From Siphonodentalium dalli (lineage: Eukaryota > Mollusca > Scaphopoda > Gadilida > Siphonodentaliidae): DNA of 64,000 nucleotides. Below are positions 11,001 through 23,000 of the stretch, one piece after another. The notes under the pieces were generated by a model. That model worked only from the letters and a program-made list of their open reading frames with translations. It was not told the DNA's origin and made no database searches. The translations under genes were made by a program, and so were the position numbers. The stretch covers positions 189,520,613 through 189,584,612 of the forward strand of contig CP136068.1 of NCBI GenBank assembly GCA_032622095.1, given 5' to 3'. Numbering within the stretch: position 1 is the first letter of the stretch; every line of letters starts with the position of its first letter.

Positions 11001-14000
11001 AAAATCCAAGATGGCTCAGGGCAGCCATGTTTTATGGCCGAATGACCCCAAAAGGAAAGCGAAGCAATTCCTTAGACCTAACAAGCAGAATTGTGATGGT
11101 TTTAGGAACGTATAACAGGTCAGTTATATAAACAGCTCAACAACAGTAAGTTCCAGGTATTTTCGAGGTAAACTTCAGATGAGATCTGACCAAAGGTACG
11201 ACTTGTCGCCCGCGCCTAAAAGTTTACTCATGCGCAGAATAACATCCAAGATAACTGCCGGTGGCCATGTTTTATGGCCGAAAAACTCCAAAATGACTCG
11301 TCAGCATCTACATGTCAATATTAACATCGACGAAAAATCGCATGATGATCAGACGAACATCCCCCGGATGGAAGCCCGTGCTAATGGATTGAATTTAGAA
11401 CTCCAAGATGGCCTCTTGGCGGTCATAGTCATGATGATTCGACCAAAGGTACGACCTGTATCTCGTGTCAAAGGATTTAGTCATGCAAAGAGTAACATCC
11501 AAGATGGTTCATATCAGCCATGTTTCATGGCCGAATGACCCCAAAAGGTAAGCAAAGCAATACCTTAGACTTAAGCAAGCAGAATTGTGATGGTGTTTTC
11601 GTTATTTTTATTTAACAGACATCAACGAATGTTCGTCAAATCCATGTGTTAACGGAGGAATTTGCTCCAACAACGTCAACAACTTTTCGTGTAACTGCGC
11701 CGGGACCGGATACACAGGGACTACATGCCAAACTGGTAGGTGTGAACTGAATACGTTACTCGCTACATTTAAAACAAAACATGCATGGTTTTGGGAACGC
11801 ACATGTCGGATATCCGACCAAAGGTACGACTTGTAGCCCGTGCCAAAGATTTTAGTCATGCGAAGAATAAATTCCAAGATGGATGCCAGCGGCCATGTTT
11901 TATGGTCGGAAAACTCCAAGATGACTGTTTACCATCTACATGTCAATATTAACATCGACGACATATTTCATGATGATCAGACGAACCCTGCGGCCGCTAG
12001 CCCGTCCCAATGAATTGAATGTTGATATCCATGGTGGCTGCTGGCGGCGACAATCGTGATGATTCGACCAGAGGTACGACCTGTATCTCGTGCCAAATGA
12101 TTTAATCATGCAAAGAGTAAAATCCAAGATGGCTCACGGCAGCCATGTTTTATGGCCGAACAACCACGAACACGAAAGCCAGGCAATACCTTAGATTTAA
12201 ACAAGCATAATCGTGATGGTGTTTTCGCTCTTTTTATTTAACAGACATCAACGAATGTTCGTCAAATCCATGTGTGAACGGAGGAATTTGCTCCAACAAC
12301 GTCAACAACTTTTCGTGTAGCTGCGACGGGACCGGATACACAGGGACTACATGTCAAACGGGTAGGTATGAACTGAATACGTCACCCACTACATGTACAA
12401 CAAAACATGTATGTTTTTATGATTTTAGGAACGTACAAAATGTCGGCTATCCGACCAAAGGTATGACTCGTAGCCCGTGCCAAAGGTTTTAGTCATGCGA
12501 ATAATAAAATCAAAGATAGCTGCCGGCGGCCATGATTTATGGCCGGAAAACTCCAAAATGAGTCGTTGCCATCTGCATGTCAATACTAACATCGACGACA
12601 AATTTCGTGATGATCAGACAAACACTTCGGCCGGTAACCCATGCCAATGAATTGAAGTTTGAAATCCAAGTTGGCTGCTGGCGGCCATAATCACGATGAT
12701 TCGAACACATGTACGACATGTCGCCCGTGTCAAAGGATTAAGTCATGCAAAGAATAAAATCAAAAAATGGCTCAGGGCAGCCATGCTTTATGGCCGAACG
12801 ACTCCAAAAGGAAAACGAAGCAATAACTTAGACTTAAACAAGCAGAATTTTGATGGTGTTTTCGCTCTTTTTATTTAACAGAGATCAACGAATGTTCGTC
12901 AAATCCATGTGTGAACGGAGGAATTTGCTCCAACAACGTCAACAACTTTTCGTGTAGCTGCGACGGGACCGGTTACACCGGGACTACTTGTCAAACGGGT
13001 AGGTATTACCTGAATACTTACTCACTACGAATACAACAAAACATATTTGTTTTTGAAACGCATAACATGTCGGCTATATAAACTCCTCAACAACAATATA
13101 TTCCCCAGGTATGTTCGATGACATCAGATGTGGTCATCAGAATGCAAAGCAACTTGGAAGATATCTTATTTGTGACCAATATATTTTACTACTAATGATA
13201 TGGCGAGTGGCTACATGCTTGAATGCACACCGATTGAATTGGAAGAATCAACTGTCCTAAAATCACTGGGTTAACAAAAAGAAATATCTACACGTACATG
13301 TATGCTGGACATTTAGTCATGATAAAATATGTTAGGTTGTTGTTGTTGTTCCTATATTGCACTATTTTAGACTTGAGCCTGGTGAATATAACTGATATTG
13401 TTTATTTCTTCATATGTTATTGTTTATTTGTTGCACCACTTCAGACATCAATGAATGCTTGTCCAATCCATGTCTGAACGGAGGCGTTTGCTACAACAAC
13501 GCCGGAAGCTTTTCGTGTTCCTGTAAAGGGACCGGTTACACCGGGACAAGATGTCAGACAGGTCTGTATGAATACTTATTGTACATCCGTTATCGGGAAA
13601 CACATTTATTCAACGAATGCAATGCCATTGACTGTGTTTTAACGTTGGCCATACGTTGAATGTACTGTTGAACTATAGAGATAATGCCGTCACCAATCCG
13701 GTCGCATTGACGTCCGAATAATTAACTATTTTTATCACACTTAAATCAAAACTGTTGTAAATATATTAACAGTCAACGATTGTCCGATCCTGATACAGTA
13801 TATATGGTGTGGTATAAATCATCACCCTATCCGCAACTCATTCCACAAAAGATCACCAAGTAAACAAGCAAATGTTTTGTGAATAAAGCAATGCGTATAA
13901 TACCAAAGAACACACTTTTGCGTGCAATAATCTTTTTGTACATTTCATGCAATCTATATTTCACTTTAGTGACGGAATCCATCGAATTCCAGTTTCAAAT

Positions 14001-17000
14001 TGCATACTATATGCAATGTCAGAAAGAGTGACCAGTTTTAGTAGCGCTTTTTAGATATATATTGAATTACAGTTGAAGCACAAAGTGTCGATTTCGCTCC
14101 ACCCGGCGGTGAGGGGTGTCTAGATTGAGTCATACGAATTGATGGGCATATATCGATCGCTTTATATACACATCAGATGTGGTCTTCAGAATGCAATGCA
14201 ACTTGGAAGATATCTTATTTGTGACCAACATATTGTACGACTAATGATATGGTGAGTGGCTACGTGCGTCAAAGAACACCAGTGCGATATGCTGACGAAC
14301 ATGTTTATGGGCGTACACATCTGTCAGGTTTTTGTTCCTGCAAGTCTTAGATTGCACTATTTTAGGCATGAATCAGGTGAACATAACATTGTTAATTTAG
14401 TCATGCGTTGCATCATTTCAGACATCAACGAATGTTCGTCCAATCCGTGTCTGAACGGAGGATCTTGCTACAACAACGTCGGCAGCTATTCGTGTTCCTG
14501 CACCGGGACCGGCTACAACGGGACAAGATGTCAGACAGGTCTGTATGAATACTTATTTTACACCCGTTATCAGGAAACAGATTTATTCAATGGAAGCATT
14601 GCCATGGTAATGTGTTATTACCGTGTATTACCGTTGGCCATGAATTGAATGCACGGTTGTTTTGCGGCTACTTTAATGGCGTCCCAAATCAGGTAGCATT
14701 GACGTCCGAATAATTAACTCTTTTTATCACACTTAAATCAAATCTGTTGCACATATATTATCAAATACTTTACAGTCAACGATTGTCCGTTCCTGGTATA
14801 GTAATATGCAGCATTTGCAGCAGAGGGGTATAAATTAATATGAGAAGCAAGACATATTTACACGTATCTACAATGATGGGTTTGGTGGCGATTATGATGT
14901 TGCTGATGATGATAATGACAATCATGGTGCTGCTGATGACGATGATAATATTGATGATGATGATGATGATAATGTCAATCATGGTGCTGCTGATGACGAT
15001 GATAATATTGACGATGATGATGTTGAAGATGCGGAATAAGATGAGGATATTCTAGTTGTTCTTGACGATGATTATCATAATAATGTTGATGATTCTCTGC
15101 TGATGATGGTTATGATGGTACGATGATGGGGATTATGTTGAATACGGTGTTTCCGATGACTAATGATGACGATGATGATGATGATGCTGATTATGATGAT
15201 GATTATGGTGGTGTTGATGAAGATCACACATTGCACATAATACGTGTACTTCATGCACAAATTGTGTTCACAGGAGAATCCTACATAATTGTGATAGGTT
15301 ATGATCATGGCGGTTTCAAACGCCCCGTTAACTGATTTTAAACTTTGGGACAGGTAGTGTTCATTCCGTTCGATTACTGGAGAGCGTTCAAGTTGTGCAG
15401 TAAATCCGATTATGTAGTTCGCATAACAATTAATATCAATAGCATACTGTATTTGATTACTGACGTGCATGAGATGAGATGGAATGGAATCATCATTTAG
15501 TTCATAAATGGCAATGGAACAAAGTGTACCATACCGGTCGATTAAGCCAAAACACATGTTGTTTCGTATCAGTGTAAGCTCCTTACTGTCAATTAGGATG
15601 CGTTTGACTTTGTCGACATATATGGGTTTACAGATAGGGCATTTCCCTTCATCTCAGTAAGTGGTTGCATTGACGACCAGTGCTGTCGTGATGTAGCATC
15701 GTTTGTTTTGTGGAAATTTTCGGCACAAAGTTTGGACATACTGAGCGTATGATTAATTCTCAGAAAGCGGATGAAAGCTAGGTCTGACGTCAATATCAGG
15801 TTCCATTCTGCCTCGTTGACGATTTGTTTGTTAGTTTTACGCGAGATTTCCAAATCTCTTTTGATGGGAAGAGACCAGAACATATATACTCATCGACGAT
15901 ATCCATAAGGTTATATTTCTCGACAATGGAAACAACATTTCCAATAATCGAGAAATTTTTGCTGCTAATGAGTTAACAAAGTGGTCACGACTACATTCAA
16001 CAACAGATGTTCATGTTTCACTATATGCTAAGCGACAGAGACATCCAAACAACGGATGTTTTCGAGCTTCTACACTTGATCCAATCTGGTAGGTTCCGAG
16101 CATGCTTAGCACTATATCAGTTCTGTAAGCAGTCGGTAGACCATGTACACTCGTCAAACGAAAATGGTGCATCCGTTCTATTTTAATCGCGTTTGTTGCA
16201 GTGGTGTCACAGAGAAACTCCGAACAATATATCCCATGCAATCTTATACCAAAATTCGACAATTCAAACAATTCAAGCTCTTTTAGTAGATCATATATAT
16301 ATATATATGCAACTACCACTAACGGTATGACTAATTTCAAAATTATACAGTCAGTTGACCAACCAGTGACGTGCAATACAATCAAGTGACATCTCAAAGT
16401 ATGAGGACTACATGATTTATAACACACTAGCAGGTTAGCCAGCCACTGGCGGCATTCGTCCCATGGCTTTGTTCAAAAAGCAATTGCAACAGGTTCCGAG
16501 ACACTTGTGCTGCATTTGTACCAAATTTCGTCGAAATCAGCAAGTTTTACACGATTTGACCTTGAATTGACAATTTTGTAGGTCAAGGTCAGGTCGTGGT
16601 CATGATTTGACCCGTCCAAAACACTCCCCGGACAAAAGTACAGAAATCCGCCAGTTTTACCCAATTTGACTTTGAATTGACCAGTTTGAAGGTCAATGTC
16701 ACATCGGGGTCACGATTTGACCCGTCCGTGACACTTTCGGGACAAAGTACCCATGGGTAGCAAGTTTGGGCTCAATCGGTTGACCCGTCCCGAGTTGACC
16801 ATTTTGCTTCCATAGAATGTTTAACAGTGTATCGAAAATAATATTTAAATTTTAACATAGGATTTCGCATTCAAATCGTTTTATGTCGATAAAACTCTTA
16901 TTTTTCAAAATTTCAAGCTGAGACTTCGTGTGACTGCGTGTAATAGTTATATATTCTTAAAATGACATAGTCCAACACGTAATTATGTTTTAGATGGAAG

Positions 17001-20000
17001 AAATTAATTTTTGTCGATGCTTAATTTTAACATAGGATTTCCCATTAAAATCGATTTATGTCGATAAAACTCTTATTTTTCAAACATTTAAGCTGAGACT
17101 TGGTGTGCATGCGTGTAATACCTATATATTCTTAAAATGACAGAGTCTAACACGTAATTATGTTTTTGATAAAAGAAATTAAATTTTTTCGATGCTAAAT
17201 TTCGAGCGATAACGTTGCGTCGAATTGTAAACAAACGCTCTTTTATAGCGACGCGTTATACATACGCTCATTAAATTGTTACTTGATTAACCACCGCAGT
17301 GCCTTTTTTGTAACTGAGAGTGGAGAACGGGTGCTCTGAGCTTCTCCAAAACGCCGCGACGACGATTCCCGTGGGGTTTTACCTTTAGATAGGAATTTTG
17401 AGCTCGATCGGACAAGGCGTTTTCGATTCTATAACGTACACACATACGGAAGTCTCAAAATATATAGTAGACACTAGCAGGTTAGCCCGCCACCGGCGGC
17501 TTGTCCGAAACATGACATTTTTTAAATATTTTTTTTTAATTTTTAGCTCCACGCGTTTCAATAAGTAAAATTTGTACCCGGTAGCTCCACCCGTTTCCGA
17601 GATCTGGTCTGCGCATGCGCGAAGCTGGCGTCGCACGGACTCGGCGACCCGATAAAATTTGTACCCGGTGCAAGATACATTCACATAGCAAATTTCAGGT
17701 CGATAGCTCTACCCGTTTCCGAGATCTGCCTTTCTGCATAATATTTCGAGCGATAACATTGCATTGAAATGTCAGACTCCCATCGTGAACCTCAACACGA
17801 AGTAAACACGTGTTTCGATCGATAACATTGCATTGAAATGACTCCCATCGTGAACCTCAAGACGACGTAAAACACGTGTTGCGTTCTAGGAAATGCACTC
17901 AATGCAGATGCTAATAACGTTGACTTCGTATATATATATATAATGACGTTATTAACCCCGGCCGTGCCGTTTGAGCTGATTTTTATGACTGGGAGTGGAG
18001 TACGGGTGCTCTGAGCTTCTGGAAAACGCGTGGACGACATCGTACGTGGAATTTTACCTTTAGATAGGAAGTTTGAGCTCAATCTGTTCAGCCGTTCCCG
18101 TCCTAATGTACTATTTCGAGCGATAACAATTGTCAGACTCCCATCGTGAACCTCAACACGAAGTAAACACGTGTTTCGAGCGATAACATTGCATTGAAGT
18201 CAGACTCCCATCGTGGACCCCCAAGACGACGTAAACACGTGTTTGTTCCGGTATAACTTTGGAGACTCTGACTTCATATATATATATAATGACGTTATTA
18301 ACCCCGGCCGTGCCGTTTGAGCTGATTTCGATGACTGGGAGTGGATAAAGGGTGCTCAGAGCTTCTCGAAAACACGATTACGGCGGTGTCGGTGGGATTT
18401 TACACTTACATACGAAATTTGATCTCAATCTGTACACGCGTTTTGGATTCTATGAAGTACACACACACATATATACACACATATATACGAAGTCTCAAAA
18501 TATATAGTACTAGCAGGGTAGCCCGCCACCGGCGGCTTGTCCGAAACATGACATTTTTTGTTTTTCAATGAGTTAATTGTGACATTTGTTTATATTTTTT
18601 TTTAATTTTTAGCTCCACGCGTTTCAATAAGAAAAAATTGTACCCGGTAGCTCCACCCGTTTCCGAGATCTGGTCTGCGCATGCGCGAAGCTGGCGTCGC
18701 ACGGGCTCGGCGACCCGATCAAATTTGTACCCAGCCCAAGATACATTCACATAGCAAATTTCAAGTCGATAGCTCCACCCGTTTCCGAGATCTCGTCTGC
18801 GCATGCGCTGCACGGGCGTCGCATGGGCTCGGCGACCCGATAAAATTTGTACCCGGTGCAAGATACATTCACATAGCAAATTTCAGGTCGATAGCTCCAC
18901 CCGTTTCCGAGATCTGCCTTTCTGCATAATATTTCGAGCGATAACATTGCATTGAAATGTCAGACTCCCATCGTGAACCTCAACACGAAGTAAACACGTG
19001 TTTCGAGCGATAACATTGCATTGAAATGACTCCCATCGTGAACCTCAAGACGACGTAAAACACGTGTTGCGTTCTAGGAAATGCACTCAATGCAGATGCT
19101 AATAACGTTGACTTCGTATATATATATATAATGACGTTATTAACCCCGGCCGTGTCGTTTGAGCTGATTTTTATGACTGGGAGTGGAGTACGGGTGCTCG
19201 GAGCTTCTGGAAAACGCGTGGACGACATCGTACGTGGTATTTTACCTTTAGATAGGAAGTTTGAGCTCAATCTCTCCAGCCGTTCCCGTCCTAATGTACT
19301 ATTTCGAGCGATAACAATTGTCAGACTCCCATCGTGAACCTCAACACGAAGTAAACACGTGTTTCGAGCGATAACATTGCATTGAAGTCAGACTCCCATC
19401 GTGGACCCCCAAGACGACGTAAACACGTGTTTGTTCCGGTATAACTTTGGAGACTCTGACTTCATATATATATATAATGACGTTATTAACCCCGGCCGTG
19501 CCGTTTGAGCTGATTTCGATGACTGGGAGTGGATAAAGGGTGCTCAGAGCTTCTCGAAAACACGATTACGGCGGTGTCGGTGGGATTTTACACTTACATA
19601 CGAAATTTGATCTCAATCTGTACACGCGTTTTGGATTCTATGAAGTACACACATACACACATACGAAGTCTCAAAATATATAGTATAGATAGAAGATAGA
19701 CTAGCAGGTTATCCCGCCACTGGCGGCATTCGTCCCATGGCTTTGTTTCAGAAACATGACATTTTTGAATATGAATTTAATGTTTTTTAAATTTAATATA
19801 TTTTGTTTCTGAATTGTTTTTTTATTGTTAATTTTTTTTAATTTTAAATTGTTTTAATTAAATTGTAAATTGTTTTAATTAATTTTTTTGTTTCTGGCGG
19901 AAAAATTTACCCGTAGAAATCCCCCCTTCCTAGGAACGACAGACAACGCATTCTTTGTTTCGTGAAATCTCTCTACGATAACATTGCATTGAATTTAAAA

Positions 20001-23000
20001 CAAACGCTTCCCGTCGGGAAATCTGTCTGCATAATATATTGAGTCTGCCGTACCCGTCGTAATGTCGTGAAATCTCTCTGCATAATAGATAACATTGCAT
20101 TGAATCTGTTGTTGGCATTTAGGGCTTCGGGTCGTTGTTGTTGGCATCACGGCTCCCCGAAAACTCTCACATTGCCGAAAACGTGTATTTAGTAATATCG
20201 TTGTTGTTGATATTTACGGCTTGGGGGCTATTTTCTTATTTAGCAAGTTTGAGCTCAATCGGTTCGAGTCTATAAAGGACACACTCATATATATGACACT
20301 TCCCGTGGGTAGCAAGTTTGAGCTCAATCGGCAATCCCTGGAATTTCCCGTAGATTGGCAGATTCCAGTAGCTTTATAACGGTATATCTGGGGAGAAATC
20401 TGATGCTATATTCGTGATTATCTGGGATGATTTCGGTATATAAGAATATACTGTAAAAACAAAGCGCGCCATCCGTGCTCGCAGGGTTGGTCAGAAACAA
20501 ATGTTTTTTAAATTTAATGTATGTTCCGTATATCTCTCTGCAGATCCAAATAACGTTGAATGGCAAACAGACGCTCTTTATAGAGATGCGTCAAAAACAA
20601 ACGCTCATTAAATAATCACTTGATTAACCCACGCCGTGCCTTTGCGGTGATTTTAGATTGGAGAACGGGTGCTCTGGGCTTCTCTAAACCGCGACTACGG
20701 TCGTGTCGTTTGATTTGACACTTACATAGGAAGTTTGAGCTCAATATGTACACGCGTTTTGGATTCTATGAAGTACACACACACACACACATATATACGA
20801 AGTCTCAAAATATATAGTACAGATAGACTAGCAGGTTAGCCCGCCAATGGCGGCATTCGTCCCATGGCTTTGTTTCAGAAACATGACATTTTTGTAATTA
20901 TTTTGTTTTTATTTATTTTTGTTTTTTATTTTTGAATATGAATTTAATGTTTTTTAAATTTAATATATTTTGTTTCTGAATTGTTTTTGTATTGTTAATT
21001 TTTTTTAATTTTAAATTGTTTTAATTAAATTGTAAATTGTTTTAATTAATTTTTTTCTTTCTGGCGGAAAAATTTACCCGTAGAAATCCACCCTTCCTAG
21101 GAACGACAGACAACGCATTCTTTGTTTCGTGAAATCTCTCTACGATAACATTGCATTGAATTTAAAACAAACGCTTCCCGTCGGGAAATCTGTCTTCGGG
21201 TCGTTGTTGTTGGCATCACGGCTCCCCAAAAACTCTCACATTGCCGAAAACGTGTATTTAGTAATATCGTTGTTGTTGATATTTACGGCTTGGGGGCTAT
21301 TTTCTTATTTAGCAAGTTTGAGCTCAATCGGTTAACCCCCGCCGTGCCTTTTCGGTGATTTGAGATTGGAGAACGGGTGCTCTGAGCTTCTCTAAACCGC
21401 GACCACGGTCGTGTCGGTGGGATTTGACACTTACATAGGAAGTTTGAGCTCAATCTTTACACGCGTTTTGGATTCTATGAAGTACACACACACATATATA
21501 CGAAGTCTCAAAATATATAGTACTAGCAGGTTAGCCCGCCACCGGCGGCTTGTCCGAAACATGACATTTTTATATAAATTTTTTTAATTTTTAGCTCCAC
21601 GCGTTTCAATAAGAAAAATTTGTACCCGGTAGCTCCACCAGTTTCCGAGATCTGGTCTGCGCATGAAAATTTGTACCCGGCGCAAGATACATTCACATGC
21701 CAAATTTCAAGTCGATAGCTCCACCCGTTTCCGAGATCTCGTCTGCGCATGCGCTGCACGGGCGTCGCACGGGCTCGGCGACCCGATAAAATTTGTACCC
21801 GGCGCAAGATACATTCACATAGCAAATTTCAAGTCGATAGCTCCACCCGTTTCCGAGATCTCGTCTGCGCATGCGCTGCACGGGCGTCGCACGGGCTCGG
21901 CGACCCGATACAATTTGTACCCGGCGCAAGATACATTCACATAGCAAATTTCAAGTCGATAGCTCCACCCGTTTCCGAGATCTCGTCTGCGCATGCGCTG
22001 CACGGGCGTCGCACGGGCTCGTCAATACGACAACGACCACCGCCTGGTCAAACTACACACACGTACCAAGTTTCGTCCCGATCGGTCGAGAATCGTAGAT
22101 TTGTATGAAGTACAACACACACACAAACATAAATATATAAGAGAGATATGTAAATTAGATAGATTGTATCAAAATATATAGGAGAGATATGTAAATGATC
22201 TACACACCATTACTGGTGTTTGTCAAAGTTTAGTGGGGTATATCAATACTCATTCACGATCATATCATTGAGGTCCGGAGGGTGTGGGCTATCTCTCGAA
22301 TACAAGGAGTTTTCAAAATATATAGAAGAGAAGATAGATAGATAGACTAGCAGGTTAGCCCGCCACCGGCGGCTTGTCCGAAACATGACATTTTTTAAAT
22401 ATTGTTTTTTAATTTTTAGCTCCACGCGTTTCAATAAGAAACATTTGTACCCGGTAGCTCCACCCGTTTCCGAGATCTGGTCTGCGCATGCGCGAAGCTG
22501 GCGTCGCACGGACTCGGCGACCCGATAAAATTTGTACCCGGCGCAAGATACATTCACATAGCAAATTTCAAGTCGATAGCTCCACCCGTTTCCGAGATCT
22601 CGTCTGCGCATGCGCTGCACGGGCGTCGCACGGGCTCGGCGACCCGATAAAATTGTACCCGGCGCAAGATACATTCACATACCAAATTTCAAGTCGATAG
22701 CTCCTCCCGTTTCCGATATTTCGTCTGCGCATGCGCTGCACGGGCGTCGCACGGGCTCGCCAATACGACAGCGACGACCACCTGGTCAAACTACACTCAC
22801 GTACCAAGTTTCGTCCCGATCGGTCGAGGTGTTGGTATCTGATGCAACAGACGAAATTGTGAGTGTTGGTCAATAGTCCCCGCCGTGAACCTCATCGTCG
22901 CAAAGAGCGGACAGTCAATTAACCCCGTTGTGAACCTCAATCACCAACGCGACGTAAACATGTGTTGCGTTCTAAAAATAGGAAAGCACTTTCTCTCTGC

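Larger units (their letters stand above)
7517..12881 (+). repeat. Tandem exon+intron duplication units of the EGF gene
   Basis: Introns after each EGF exon share an order of blocks: GTAGGTATGAACTGAATACG at the donor, then GGCTATCCGACCAAAGGTAC, a CCAAGATGGCTGCC palindromic block, a CATAATGATCAGACGAAC block, a second CCAAGATGGCTC palindromic block, and TGGTGTTTTCGCTCTTTTTA before the acceptor. Exon-to-exon periods are 568 (7982 to 8550), 709 (8550 to 9259), 626 (11619 to 12245) and 637 bp (12245 to 12882). Whole exon+intron units were therefore duplicated. The segment 9375-11618 is a disturbed part with an insertion and a deleted exon. Confidence 0.9.

Noticed and set aside
11179-11538. 119-residue frame
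   Set aside because: It lies wholly in the duplicated intron unit of the EGF gene. Sister introns do not keep the frame.
14840-15335. Met/Ile-rich and Asp-rich frames
   Set aside because: Products of an ATGATG microsatellite.
17792-19270. Two near-identical 96-residue minus-strand frames
   Set aside because: They reflect the 1189-bp duplication in array B. There is no domain or start context. The repetition is of DNA, not of a gene.
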